Positions 1-8,733 of a stretch of 64,000 bases of DNA are shown here, piece after piece. This stretch comes from Paraherbaspirillum soli. Lineage in GTDB: Bacteria; Pseudomonadota; Gammaproteobacteria; Burkholderiales; Burkholderiaceae_D. The first letter of the stretch is position 1. Each line of letters starts with the position of its first letter. The DNA is taken from positions 186,001-250,000 of the forward strand of contig NZ_JBHSMT010000005.1 of the NCBI RefSeq assembly GCF_042654985.1, read 5' to 3'. A program made the position numbers and the translations under genes. The notes under the pieces were generated by a model, which was given only the letters and a program-made list of their open reading frames with translations, had not been told where the DNA came from and did no database searches.

Positions 1-272
1 CGATTTTCGCTGACTGTTGGATCGCAAATACGAAGACCAACTAAGCATCCCTGAAAATCTTCGTTCTGGCAGCCGCCCGCATCAATTACTCTGATGCAAC
101 TTTAACGATCTATCGCGAGCTTTACTCGATCCGTCAATTTGCGGACAGAGACGCCTGTCGTATACCTCTCGCGCGTCTGTCATCTTGCTGGCTGTCAGCT
201 GGGACCTCGCAACGTTCGTCATGATTGTTGGAGCCTCTCCTATTGCGCTGTTTCCAAATCAAAGGAATATAT

Positions 273-1262
273 ATGCCGCTCTTCAAATACCGTATGAATG
301 TCTGCTTCGTCTCGCTGTCACTGGCCGGCGTTCTGCTGGCCTCCGCTCAAGCACAAGCTGCCGAGCCGGAATTTTCCGGTTCAAAACCATCCGCATTCCA
401 CGCCAATTACGCCATTCTCCCGGGCCAATCCCCACAAGATGCGGCGGCCATCGTCCGCGCCAACTTTGCGGCTGTCATTGAAGAAAATTTCGCACAAGCC
501 GACGTTGTTCATGCCAAGCGCGTGCTTGACAATTTAAGCGATCGCGAATTGCGTGACCTGGCGGCAAGCTATACCAGCGCGCTCGGAGGGCGGCATCCAC
601 AGGCGCTCGATAGCCTGGCGCAGAAACTGGACGGCAAGCGTCTGGCGCGACTAGCTCAGGTTTTCGGTTATTTGCCGGTTTTGACCGCTGCCAGCACGCA
701 TTCTTCAGCGGAGGTGCAACTGGCATTTGCAGCCAATGTGCAGCATGGCGCCGCCGCTCCCAAGCCGGCAAGGGTCACGACTCAGGCGGCGCCGACCATC
801 GATATGTCGATTCGCGACATCTATCTTGAATTCCGAACCGCGCCGGTCGGCAGTCTCAGCGCGTCTGCGGGCATCACGGAAACGGCTATCTTTGCCGGAT
901 CGCGACTGTCTCTGGCAGGTGCGGCCGGCTATCAGGTCGGTACCGGGATTTACTGGCTGATCTCCAACTATGCCCCGGAATTGGGCACGACCATCGGCGG
1001 CACAGTCAATGAGATGGTGCAAAACATCAACAACGCGGGAAACAAACTGCTGCAAGGGAAATATGAGGAAAGCCTGGACAGTCTGCTGGGCGGCAGGCTG
1101 CTGGATTACGGCAGCAGCAAGGGCAACTATAGCGGCGACTATGGCGTGTCCAGATCGCTTGACGCGTTCATACGCAACCAAAAAATTTGCTTCCCGCAGA
1201 ACTTTAAGGCCGGCGCTGCCAACGTCAATTCTTTTGGCGACCCCAACTGCGATCCGAATTAA
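273..1262 (+). CDS. Exported protein of unknown function
   Basis: I do not recognise this family. The start is placed at the ATG at 273 because AAAGGA lies 6 nt upstream and the N-terminus is then a clean signal peptide: a short basic start, a hydrophobic run around FVSLSLAGVLLASAQ, and likely cleavage after AQA near residue 31. An in-frame ATG at 225 would add 16 residues that look untranslated. The mature part is about 300 residues. It is Ala-rich and helical in its first half (residues about 60-150). A glycine- and small-residue-rich stretch (about 205-255) could pack against or into a membrane. The C-terminal part holds two cysteines (QKICFPQ and DPNCDPN) that could form a disulfide. A terminator hairpin follows directly and the next gene is convergent, so it is probably transcribed alone. 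Confidence 0.7.
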   Translation: MPLFKYRMNVCFVSLSLAGVLLASAQAQAAEPEFSGSKPSAFHANYAILPGQSPQDAAAIVRANFAAVIEENFAQADVVHAKRVLDNLSDRELRDLAASYTSALGGRHPQALDSLAQKLDGKRLARLAQVFGYLPVLTAASTHSSAEVQLAFAANVQHGAAAPKPARVTTQAAPTIDMSIRDIYLEFRTAPVGSLSASAGITETAIFAGSRLSLAGAAGYQVGTGIYWLISNYAPELGTTIGGTVNEMVQNINNAGNKLLQGKYEESLDSLLGGRLLDYGSSKGNYSGDYGVSRSLDAFIRNQKICFPQNFKAGAANVNSFGDPNCDPN

Positions 1263-1293
1263 AGTCTGACAACTTCGCTGTCATCGGATAAAA

Positions 1294-1320
1294 GCCATCG
1301 GCATTTGGCCGGTGGTTTTT
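1294..1320 (+). terminator. Rho-independent terminator
   Basis: GCCATCGGC pairs with GCCGGTGG, with one G-U pair, and a run of five T follows. It lies 30 nt after the stop of the exported-protein gene. Confidence 0.6.
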
Positions 1321-1356
1321 ATCCAGTTGCACATGGCCTGCCAAGGCCGTCCGACT

Positions 1357-2670
1357 TTATCGCGCTTTTATATAGCGTTGATTCTTCGCCCATAAGAAGC
1401 GCGAAAACTGGTCGATCTTGCCGGTAGCCTTACCGACGGTGAGATCCGCTCCGACCATGTTTTGATACTGGGCCGGCAAAAATTCCGCCAGGAAGAAAAA
1501 GCCGCCTCTGACGTAATTGGTTGGCGCGCTGTTGCCGGTGCCGTCGCCGCCGTTCATACGGCCTGCATAGTCATGCGGGCCACGCGTCACCACGTCGACA
1601 TAGGTGTTGGCGAACTTGGTCATTTCCGCCTTGGTAATGCCGTAGCGGCCGCTCGCATAGGCGCGATAAAAGCCGACCATATCGAGACTGCCGTGGTTAT
1701 TGTCTTCGCCCGTCCGGTTGGGCAATGCGTAGCCCCAGTCGTAGACTTCGTGGCCTTTTTTACTGACGTAAGGCGTCACGCCGGAAGCAAAGAAAGAGGA
1801 GAAATTGGCGCTGATGACGGCGTTGTACTTTGCCGCGCGGGCCGGGTCGTCACCGAGAATTTCGTGAGATGCCGCAAGATTTTGCAACGCGTAGTTGAAC
1901 ATCATCTGCTGGTTCCACGGCACCGGCTCGCCGGACTTATACGGCGATGCAGCGGAAAAATAATAAAGATTATTTTTCGACAGATTCAGCAAGGATTTGA
2001 AAATGTGATGGTCAATGCTGTAATCCGCTTGCTCCACATATTTCTTGGCGCGACTAAAATAATCCGCGCCGTAATTCTTCGGATCGCCGCTGCCGACTTT
2101 CAGATGCCAGATCGATGGCGTGCTCAGAATCAGCTTGGCGCAATTGCCAAGATGTCCGACCGGATCGCCCTGCTCGCCGCCGGTACCGATCGGCGTGACA
2201 GAGAGATCATTGGGCCAGACCGGATCAACCCGGCCGGTCCAGATTTTGTGCTGACCGACCGGTGCTGCGGCCAGGTCGTTGCGCTCGGACAGCACGCTGT
2301 CGCAAAAGACGATCATCTTGTCCAGGATAGCCCGGTCGCCGGTGATTTCGTAGACCAGGCCCATTGCCTTGGTCTGCTCGCCGCTGGCTCCCTGTGCCCA
2401 CTGATTGCCGATATTGTCGGTGGCCGGCACCAAGTTCCGAATATACGACTTGAATGAATTTATTTCATTGGCCGTGACCGGGCCGCTAAAGCTATCGACC
2501 ACCATGCCGGCACTGGCGGCCCGACTTGTCTTGACTTGATTGGCGTCAGCCATCGTGGCCGGCACGGCAGCAAGATGATCGACAGCGTCCCGGCCTGCGT
2601 CGCTTGCGTATCCGGTGATGGGGGAAATCGCAGCTAAAGCGATGAGTGTGGGCAGTATGTTTTTGCGCAT
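1357..2670 (-). CDS. Secreted protein, possibly polysaccharide-active
   Basis: This is a 437-residue exported protein. I chose the ATG at 2670 because it gives a typical signal peptide (MRKNILPTLIALAAI, cleavage near YAS at about residue 22). The open frame runs upstream to a TTG at 2754, but that would put 28 charged residues before the hydrophobic core. The mature chain is rich in Trp, Tyr, Asn, His and Gly, with motifs such as IWTGRVDPVWPND, EDNNHGSLDM and RTGEDNNHGSLD. These resemble the aromatic and acidic loops of alpha/alpha-barrel glycosidases or polysaccharide lyases, but I cannot assign a family. It lies 124 bp downstream of the chitosanase on the same strand, so joint transcription and a role in polymer breakdown are plausible. 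That role is inferred from context only. Confidence 0.65.
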   Translation of the reverse strand: MRKNILPTLIALAAISPITGYASDAGRDAVDHLAAVPATMADANQVKTSRAASAGMVVDSFSGPVTANEINSFKSYIRNLVPATDNIGNQWAQGASGEQTKAMGLVYEITGDRAILDKMIVFCDSVLSERNDLAAAPVGQHKIWTGRVDPVWPNDLSVTPIGTGGEQGDPVGHLGNCAKLILSTPSIWHLKVGSGDPKNYGADYFSRAKKYVEQADYSIDHHIFKSLLNLSKNNLYYFSAASPYKSGEPVPWNQQMMFNYALQNLAASHEILGDDPARAAKYNAVISANFSSFFASGVTPYVSKKGHEVYDWGYALPNRTGEDNNHGSLDMVGFYRAYASGRYGITKAEMTKFANTYVDVVTRGPHDYAGRMNGGDGTGNSAPTNYVRGGFFFLAEFLPAQYQNMVGADLTVGKATGKIDQFSRFLWAKNQRYIKAR

Positions 2671-2794
2671 GAATAGGCTCGAGAAAAGACGTGGATCGGG
2701 TTTGGTAGTACGGCGCTTTAACGCGACCATAGGGGAATCGTTGACTACCGGCAAGATACTTGCAAATGCTTGCCGGCGGTCATGTTTTCAAAAC

Positions 2795-3907
2795 TTATTT
2801 CATTGTCCAGCTGGTCACCTTGACCACCGCGGCATCGGCATTCTTGAGATTGGTCACGCCTTGCTTCAACAGCGTGCTCCATTCTTTGACGCGGTTAGTG
2901 CCATTTGGCGGTTTGTTGTACTGGTTGGTGTCGACGACTTTGGTGCGTTGCGCGTAGAAGCTTGTCATGAACGTCTTCTCGTCAGTGCTGCTGCCCGACT
3001 TGGACAGCACCCCTTCGAGCGTGTCGGAATCACCGCTGGCGCCCTGGTTCAGCGCAGTGTCGACAAAGGAGCCGATGGTCAGCGCGGATTTGAATCCGCG
3101 TTGATGCGCTTGCTGCAAGCTGTACTTGATGTAGACGTTGTAGAAGGTGTGCCACATCGCCTCTCTCCAGGCGGCATTATTCTGAAGGGATTCGATCTTG
3201 CCGCAGAAGACTTTCGCGCTATCGGTGATGTTCAAGACCGAACCATGCATGGAACCATGCACGCCGATGCGCGCCAGCCCGCCCGCGATCGAGGGATTGG
3301 CGGCACCGCTGGCGGCATCGAATTCCTTGAACAGCGCCGGACCGTCCGGGCCGGTGTCGCGAGGACCGCCGGTGGTGGCGCCGAAGATGCCGATGGTGTA
3401 TCCGCGCCTGTCATTGATGTTCTCGCAATAGCCGTAGAATTTCGTCCACTCGAGGTCGTCCTGCTCCGGCTTGTTAATCAGCTTCATGATGTTGTCCCAC
3501 TGCTCGCCGTCGAGACCCGTATTGGTTTTCAGGAATTGCAGCGTCGCCGGCGAAAAATTCCCATCGTGGCTTTTTGGTTTTGCAGCGGTCTTCAGCTCCC
3601 TGCAGGCCGCGCCGGGGATCCATGGTTGCCCGCTTTCAGCCGCACCGCTGCTGGTCGCCGGGAAATTGCCCTGGGTCCAATATGCTGCCGTGTAGTTGGT
3701 TCCGCGGTAGCTGGCCGTGTTACCGCTAACGTAAGGAGTCGTGCTATTCCAGGCCGATTCGCAGGCAGCGACCTTGGCCGCCACTCTTGCTTCACTACCG
3801 GCCGCAGAACCGCGCGCATCGGCATGACCAAAAACGGTCAACAGGCTGCAGCCCGACAGACAAACCAGCGAAATTCTCAACAGCTTTTTTATAGCTACAT
3901 TTCCCAA
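2795..3907 (-). CDS. Chitosanase, GH46 family, with chitin-binding module
   Basis: It probably hydrolyses chitosan (partly deacetylated chitin) at the cell surface or outside the cell. The start is taken as the TTG at 3907, with GGAG 6 nt upstream; another TTG at 3919 overlaps that ribosome site. Numbering from 3907 (370 aa), residues 1-20 form a lipoprotein-type signal with lipobox LSGC, acylated at C20. Residues about 47-102 resemble a CBM5/12 chitin-binding module with the aromatic motif AYWTQG. The GH46 domain follows. LINKPEQDDLEW carries the likely acid E148, and NDRRGYTIGIFG carries the likely base D166, matching E22 and D40 of the Streptomyces N174 enzyme in spacing and context. The length exceeds a bare GH46 domain because of the added binding module. 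The secreted gene downstream may be part of the same unit. Confidence 0.88.
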   Translation of the reverse strand: MGNVAIKKLLRISLVCLSGCSLLTVFGHADARGSAAGSEARVAAKVAACESAWNSTTPYVSGNTASYRGTNYTAAYWTQGNFPATSSGAAESGQPWIPGAACRELKTAAKPKSHDGNFSPATLQFLKTNTGLDGEQWDNIMKLINKPEQDDLEWTKFYGYCENINDRRGYTIGIFGATTGGPRDTGPDGPALFKEFDAASGAANPSIAGGLARIGVHGSMHGSVLNITDSAKVFCGKIESLQNNAAWREAMWHTFYNVYIKYSLQQAHQRGFKSALTIGSFVDTALNQGASGDSDTLEGVLSKSGSSTDEKTFMTSFYAQRTKVVDTNQYNKPPNGTNRVKEWSTLLKQGVTNLKNADAAVVKVTSWTMK

Positions 3908-4366
3908 AATATTCTCCAAAATAAGTGAGGTGAAAATTCTTCAACAGATTTTTTCTGATGCAACTTGCTTGGATAACGATGAACAACTGAGGCAGTGAAG
4001 CGAAACACGACAGCGTGTTTGAACAAAAATTGACGGCAACGGAAATGCCTGGCAAGACAGCAAATCAGTAATGCGCATCATTACTGATATTTCATTAAAG
4101 CAATGCGATCTTAATACAATTGTTGCCCTTGAGCATTTGTCGCCTGGTCTCCTGAGTTGCTGTGGCAATCGACTGGTATTACTCAGCAGCCTTTATCTGT
4201 GGTTCGCCAGGCAAAACAGTTCCACGAGCAGCGCCCTCAAATCTTCCAGCGAACTTGGTGGATAAACGCCTTGTTTTCGTGACGCCCCCTGACTAATCTG
4301 GACATTACGATTGCCAAGTAACAGGCACCGCATTGTCAACAAATCCATTTCTTCAAGGAGAACGTC
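3908..4366. other. Intergenic region between chitosanase and DUF1428 genes
   Basis: This 459-bp spacer between divergent genes holds no convincing ORF. It must carry both promoters. The one clear structure is a perfect dyad at 4064-4088, listed separately. AAGGAG at 4355-4360 is the ribosome site of the gene at 4367. Confidence 0.6.
4064..4088. promoter_or_regulatory. Perfect 10-bp dyad, candidate operator
   Basis: ATCAGTAATG, a 5-nt centre CGCAT, and CATTACTGAT form a perfect inverted repeat between divergent genes. No T-tract follows, so an operator is likelier than a terminator. It lies about 155 bp upstream of the chitosanase start and 280 bp upstream of the DUF1428 start. Confidence 0.35.
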
Positions 4367-4726
4367 ATGCCCTACGTCGACGGTTTTGTAGTGCCGCTTC
4401 CCAAAAAGAATGTAGACGCCTACCGCGCAATGGCGGAAAAATACGGCGCGATCTGGCGCGAGCACGGCGCGCTGCAATTCCGTGAATGCATTGCCGACGA
4501 CGTGAAGCCTGGCAAGCTCACTTCATTCCCGCAAAGCGTCAATCTCGAAGCCGACGAGACCGTCGTTTTTTCCTGGATCGTGTATGAATCGCGCGCCCAT
4601 CGCGACGAGGTCAATGACAAGGTGATGAAGGACCCGCGCATGGCAGACATGATGAATCCGGCCAACCTGCCGTTCGACGGCAAGCGCATGATTTATGGCG
4701 GGTTTGAGGTGTTGGTCGATCTTTAA
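4367..4726 (+). CDS. DUF1428 family protein (YbaA-like)
   Basis: This 119-residue cytoplasmic protein matches the DUF1428 family along its full length. It begins MPYVDGFVVPLPKKN, has the central RECIADDV segment and ends in YGGFEVLVDL. The family adopts a dimeric ferredoxin-like (dimeric alpha/beta barrel) fold and has no established biochemical role. The start is firm: AAGGAG lies 6 nt before the ATG. It appears to stand alone, divergent from the chitosanase and convergent with the membrane-protein gene at 4798-5577. Confidence 0.85.
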   Translation: MPYVDGFVVPLPKKNVDAYRAMAEKYGAIWREHGALQFRECIADDVKPGKLTSFPQSVNLEADETVVFSWIVYESRAHRDEVNDKVMKDPRMADMMNPANLPFDGKRMIYGGFEVLVDL

Positions 4727-4797
4727 ACAGGCATGGCCAGAGTGAGCTGCCGACATCCTTGAGCAATACGATGGCGGCGAAACCGGTTAGACGCGTT

Positions 4798-5577
4798 TCA
4801 GTTCGACACCATTGCTTCGTGCTGCAAACGCAAGATAGTTGCGCCCCAAGCCAGGCCGAGCAGCATCAGCAAAGTGCCGATCGCAAAACTGCTGCGCGCC
4901 ACCGCCAGGGTGTGCGGCAACCCATGCATCATGGTCAACAGGTTGCCCCAGTCATGCGATTCTTCGCCACCGCCGCCGACCAGCGGCAAGCTGCGCTCCA
5001 CTGCATCGGCAATATACGGCGACAAGTCGATGAAACTTTGTCCGCTCCACCACAGCGTCACCGAGGCCGCGAAGTTGTCTCGCTGTTTCATCACAAAGAC
5101 AGCCATCAGGCCGAGCGGCATCAACACCTGGAACAGGCTGCCGCCGAGGATCGTCATGAACCGGCCGAACGGCAGGAACAAGACATGTCCGAATTCATGA
5201 AACGGCAAAATGACGTTGTGCAAAAAAGAGCCGCCGATGACTTCCCAGTCAATGCCTGCCAGCACAAAATGTCCGCCCCACAACGCTAGTCCGCACAAGG
5301 TCACGGCACGCGCCCAGAATGCCAACGGCTCGACCCGCTCCGGCACTTCGAGCAAGCGCGCCTTGAGACGCTCGAACCAGGGGAGCTGCGGCTCGTATTC
5401 AATCATCTGCGGCTCTGACGGCGGCATTTCCTGCGCCGTTCCCGCTTGCTGCAACAGACGTTGCCGGTCCAGGAATTTCTGGTAGGCGATGCCGCACACC
5501 GGACAAACGCCTTCATGGATATGGCTATCCGTCGGTTGACGCTGGTAGGAACATTTCGGGCAGGTCGTGATTGGCAT
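4798..5577 (-). CDS. Membrane protein: zinc ribbon plus HEFGH motif
   Basis: This is a 259-residue inner-membrane protein. The ATG at 5577 is preferred over a TTG at 5610, since it puts the first cysteine pair at the very N-terminus. C6-x2-C9 and C25-x2-C28 form a zinc ribbon (residues 6-28). A charged linker follows to about residue 85, then hydrophobic segments at about 90-110, 118-140, 143-163 and 228-250. H127-E-F-G-H131 sits inside a hydrophobic segment, as the zinc-binding HExxH of membrane metallopeptidases (site-2 protease type) does. The motif is also followed by a hydrophobic helix. I cannot confirm the third ligand; D184 or D191 could serve. A peptidase function is inferred from the motif only. 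It is convergent with the DUF1428 gene and lies 68 bp downstream of the porin stop region. Confidence 0.7.
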   Translation of the reverse strand: MPITTCPKCSYQRQPTDSHIHEGVCPVCGIAYQKFLDRQRLLQQAGTAQEMPPSEPQMIEYEPQLPWFERLKARLLEVPERVEPLAFWARAVTLCGLALWGGHFVLAGIDWEVIGGSFLHNVILPFHEFGHVLFLPFGRFMTILGGSLFQVLMPLGLMAVFVMKQRDNFAASVTLWWSGQSFIDLSPYIADAVERSLPLVGGGGEESHDWGNLLTMMHGLPHTLAVARSSFAIGTLLMLLGLAWGATILRLQHEAMVSN

Positions 5578-5645
5578 GGAATTATTTTTATGTTTGAAAT
5601 GCACCCACAAAGCGGTATCAAATGGGAGTCATACAGTCATGCATT

Positions 5646-7001
5646 TTAGAATTCCGCGTGCAGGCGAACACCATAGATTGAAACCGGCCCGCGATCCCGG
5701 TTGTAGGCGGGATTGGCGATATGTTGATAGTCGAAAGAAAGTGCGAGATGCGAGTCTAAACGCAACGAATAGTACATCTCCATAATTTTTTCCGGCGCGT
5801 AATTCAACTTACCGTCGCCAATCAAAAGCCCCAACCCTCCTGCCGCAAAATATTCTTGCGCGGCGCCGGACAGGGCATTGACGACCATCGCGACACCAAG
5901 AACGTCATCACGACGCCCCCAGCGATCGCCTTTTAACGACAAACCGGCTGATAGCGATCTATCGATCTCGGTGAACTCATAAGTCTCCTTGCTGCCGTCT
6001 CTGGCGCTGACGCGCGCGAAGGCGCCGAGGTCGGACGTCAGTTCCTGCTCCAGATTGAGAACGAATCCGGCCCGCGATCTGTCATGCCGAACTAGCGACA
6101 CGTCAGGCGTAGCTCCGGTCCCGCGCGCCAATTCCACAGCGTCCGCGTAGCGTGCCATTTGGGCACGATTGACGAACGCCAGAAGTTTTACCTTGCCGGG
6201 ATGGCCCTGCCATTGGTGGCGCGCTTCAATTTCCCCAACTAGGGAGCGCTGCTTGAAATCGACTCGCGTGATTTTGGCGTTCGGTGCGCCGGACAGTTGG
6301 AATAGTCCTCCTCGCAGCGTCCACCAATCCTGGCTCCACTCGGCCGCCGCTCCATACGTATAACCCCACGGGTCAGCCGCATAGTCAAATGCGCCGCCGT
6401 CGATCGCGGACCAATTCATAAAATCGGCGCGTGGATCGTGCGCATAGCTGTTGGTGTCAAAGATATCCACCACGGAGAATTTGCCGACGGTCAGAGTGAC
6501 ATTGTCGGCGCTTCGGACGCCAGTCAATTGATTGGCTGCGGATTCGACCTGTTGTTCCGCGCCGCCGAGCGGGATCACTTGCCGAATGAAGACTCTTGGA
6601 ACGCGAAGATAAGGTGTATTGGCGCCGACCTTGTATGCCTCGCCGCTGGGGAAACCTGCCACGCCCAATGTATTGCTAAGGCCAAAGCCTTGGTCGATTT
6701 CGGTGTTGACCCAGAGTTCCGCACCGCGCCACAGTCGCAAACCTGCGAATAGCGTCAAATCCGTTGTTTCCTCAGTGCGGCCGTTCGACTCCAGGCTGTT
6801 TGGCCCGCTATATGGGGATCTGAACTGAGGATGCCATTGCGTTATGTTTGTCAATTGCCCGTGCACTGCCCATTGCTCATTTGCCGGCATCGCATCGTCG
6901 GCCCTTGCGGCCAAGCTATGGAATGCACAGAGCAGACTGACGCATGCTGTGATGACAAACGGCATTGTCGCTTCGAGACGAGATTGTTTGAATTGCGTCA
7001 T
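5646..7001 (-). CDS. OprB-type carbohydrate-selective porin
   Basis: This 451-residue outer-membrane beta-barrel protein is likely to take up sugars. Residues about 13-34 form the signal peptide (cleavage near ARA-DD). The mature N-terminus WAVHGQLTNITQWHPQF is typical of OprB. So is the later pattern of alternating aromatic strands with DTNSYAHDPRADFMNW, and the C-terminal section with EKIMEMYYSLRLDSHL. The chain ends in Phe, the usual recognition signal for barrel assembly. No sugar-utilisation genes are adjacent, so the substrate is unknown. Just upstream of its start lies the first integrase remnant, so the accessory island begins beside its promoter. Confidence 0.88.
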   Translation of the reverse strand: MTQFKQSRLEATMPFVITACVSLLCAFHSLAARADDAMPANEQWAVHGQLTNITQWHPQFRSPYSGPNSLESNGRTEETTDLTLFAGLRLWRGAELWVNTEIDQGFGLSNTLGVAGFPSGEAYKVGANTPYLRVPRVFIRQVIPLGGAEQQVESAANQLTGVRSADNVTLTVGKFSVVDIFDTNSYAHDPRADFMNWSAIDGGAFDYAADPWGYTYGAAAEWSQDWWTLRGGLFQLSGAPNAKITRVDFKQRSLVGEIEARHQWQGHPGKVKLLAFVNRAQMARYADAVELARGTGATPDVSLVRHDRSRAGFVLNLEQELTSDLGAFARVSARDGSKETYEFTEIDRSLSAGLSLKGDRWGRRDDVLGVAMVVNALSGAAQEYFAAGGLGLLIGDGKLNYAPEKIMEMYYSLRLDSHLALSFDYQHIANPAYNRDRGPVSIYGVRLHAEF

Positions 7002-7098
7002 GTTTTACTTCATGGTTTCTGCGCGCTCCGACTTTTCGGCAGGCGTCACGCGAGAGCAAAATACATTCGGGAAAAGCTCAGGGAATTCAGGTTTTTAT

Positions 7099-7200
7099 AT
7101 GACGGGCCGGGCTGCAAGCGATCTACCGGGCCACGACGACATTAAAACGACCCAACAACATTAGCTTCGTAAAGGCAGGATTGTAGAGCTTACGAAGTAA
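7099..7200 (+). pseudogene. Integrase C-terminal remnant, copy 1
   Basis: Only the tail of a tyrosine recombinase survives. Translated from 7099 it reads RAASDLPGHDDIKTTQQH, a stop, then LRKGRIVELTK and a stop. It aligns without gaps to copy 2 at 9127-9285. At the position of the catalytic tyrosine (TAC in copy 2) this copy has TAG, so it could not be active even if longer. Nothing recognisable as the N-terminal or core domain lies upstream; the porin promoter is there instead. Confidence 0.7.
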
Positions 7201-7243
7201 TCCGTGAATGTCTGCTTCTGGCCGCTTGCGGCATCTCGCGAAT

Positions 7244-7543
7244 TCAATCGTGCCACCTAATAGTATTTCCGATACCAGGCCAACTTTCCGCGCTGGCGAT
7301 AGCCTCTGAAAGTGAAGAATAACTACCACCGCTGGAATTGAATTGTCCCCTCTCCGTAGTCGAGCCAAACCAAACATAGTAGGTATCTATTTCCACGTCT
7401 TCGCTTATCTCCGGCACATCTTCATAGTCACCGCTGCCGAACCGAATTGGACTATATTCGATACATATGTCGCACTCCACAGACTCGTCATATAGCCAGG
7501 TTCCTTCTTTGACGACATTTTTTCTTATAAGACGGCTGCTCAT
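7244..7543 (-). CDS. Small acidic hypothetical protein
   Basis: This is a 99-residue protein of no family I recognise. It is acidic in the middle (residues about 35-52, rich in Asp and Glu) and carries aromatic clusters (TYYVWFGS and SWPGIGNTIRWHD). There is no signal peptide or membrane segment. GAGG lies 9 nt before the ATG, which supports translation. Its base composition is more AT-rich than the flanking chromosome, and it sits inside the accessory island between the two integrase remnants. It may therefore be cargo of the lost element. Confidence 0.5.
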   Translation of the reverse strand: MSSRLIRKNVVKEGTWLYDESVECDICIEYSPIRFGSGDYEDVPEISEDVEIDTYYVWFGSTTERGQFNSSGGSYSSLSEAIASAESWPGIGNTIRWHD

Positions 7544-7934
7544 TCGAATAGGCCTCGCAATTTAAATTCCGCTGTGTTCATGCCCACGATTCAGCCAGTG
7601 ACCGCTCCTGGCCGGTTACGGGAGGACTTGCACCTCCAAGATTGCGCCCATTCTGGGTAAACAAAAAGGAGAGAGGCATGCGCCTCTCTTACTCTCCCAG
7701 CTTTGTCAGTTTTTTGACCGCAGCAATACTGGCAAACAGTCTTGGCTTTGTTGTAGTGCGATTAGCTTTTTCCACGTAGTGCCATGTACGCCTATTGGCT
7801 CCCTTAGATCAAACCGATTAAAAATATTCCAGCAAGCGAATCTTATACGAATTCAAGATATTTTTAAACTATTTGAGATATTTTTATCCCAAATAGTTGG
7901 CGTGGTGCGTTAGGAGATATCGCAGAATGCGACC
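7544..7934. other. Intergenic region within accessory island
   Basis: No ORF in these 391 bp stands out. A 7-bp hairpin (GAGAGGC, loop ATGC, GCCTCTC) lies at 7671-7688 and is followed only by two T. The last 130 bp are AT-rich, with two near-identical stretches around AAGATATTTTTAAAC and GAGATATTTTTATCC (about 7855-7890). These could be operator half-sites of the HTH gene that follows. Confidence 0.4.
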
Positions 7935-8345
7935 ATGCCTACCAACAATGAGAAAGCGGCGTTTTCGAAACGCCTGGAATTTGCATTGCGACGCAGCCCG
8001 GAAGCGGTTCAGGGAGCGACTGACCTGGCACTCCGATTTAATCTTCGACACCAAGGCGATGCGGTGTCGCCACAGACGGCGCACAAATGGCTGACCGGGC
8101 GAGCGATTCCGACCAACGATAAGCTGGCGACAATCGCCAAATGGCTGAATGTGGATCAGCACTGGTTGCACTATGGGCCACCGCCATCTAAACCTGCATC
8201 GGAGGCAAAAGAAGGATCAACCAAAGATGCAAAAAGATTACCGCCAGAGTTGATCAATCTCGCAATGAAGATTCAAGAATTGCCACCACATCGTAGATAT
8301 CTGGTCGAAGAACTGGTCGAGCAATTGCAACAGGACGTTGGATAG
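7935..8345 (+). CDS. Phage-type HTH transcriptional regulator
   Basis: This is a 136-residue DNA-binding protein. Residues about 8-72 form a lambda-repressor-like helix-turn-helix (FSKRLEFALRR, then SPQTAHKWLTGRAIPTNDK as recognition region, then LATIAKWLNVDQHWLHYG). This arrangement is typical of Cro/CI-like regulators in phages and islands of Burkholderiales. A charged linker (PSKPASEAKEGSTKDAK) leads to a short C-terminal helix that may dimerise. No peptidase (LexA-like) domain is present, so SOS-type self-cleavage is not expected. It is followed after 32 bp by a second HTH gene in the same direction. Confidence 0.75.
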   Translation: MPTNNEKAAFSKRLEFALRRSPEAVQGATDLALRFNLRHQGDAVSPQTAHKWLTGRAIPTNDKLATIAKWLNVDQHWLHYGPPPSKPASEAKEGSTKDAKRLPPELINLAMKIQELPPHRRYLVEELVEQLQQDVG

Positions 8346-8377
8346 GCTTTTCAGTTCTCAGACTCAATCATCCTGGG

Positions 8378-8620
8378 ATGCCAAATCTCTCAAAAAATCG
8401 ACAGGATCCCGCCTTGGTGGCTCTTGGAGAGGCGCTTAGGCGAATTCGCCTTAATCACGATATCTCCCAGGAGCGCCTCGCATTGCTTGCAGAGGTCGAC
8501 AGAAGCTATGTTGGCCGGGTTGAACGAGGAGATAACAACGTCGCTTTACTTACGCTTTTGAAATTGGCGAATGCTTTAAACATTACTGCCGCCGAACTGA
8601 TGGTTGAGGCCGGGCTGTAG
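8378..8620 (+). CDS. XRE-family HTH regulator
   Basis: This 80-residue protein is almost entirely an XRE helix-turn-helix domain: LGEALRRIRLNHDISQERLALLAEVDRSYVGRVERGDNN, then LLTLLKLANALNITAAELM. The SYVGRVERG segment is the recognition helix region. Small single-domain XRE proteins of this kind often control restriction-modification or island genes (C-proteins). No restriction or methylase gene remains nearby. It probably forms one unit with the HTH gene at 7935. Confidence 0.75.
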   Translation: MPNLSKNRQDPALVALGEALRRIRLNHDISQERLALLAEVDRSYVGRVERGDNNVALLTLLKLANALNITAAELMVEAGL

Positions 8621-8733
8621 ATGCCGTGGTACCGTCTTGAGCAATGGCGATATTGGACCTGGGTCGCCAATTCGATCTGTGCGCCCCGCCCCGCGCAGGA
8701 CACCATTATTCCAACATTGAAAGCCCGCTAAGT

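Noticed and set aside
2615..3928. 437-codon frame antisense to the chitosanase
   Set aside because: The minus strand carries recognised catalytic motifs; this frame has none.
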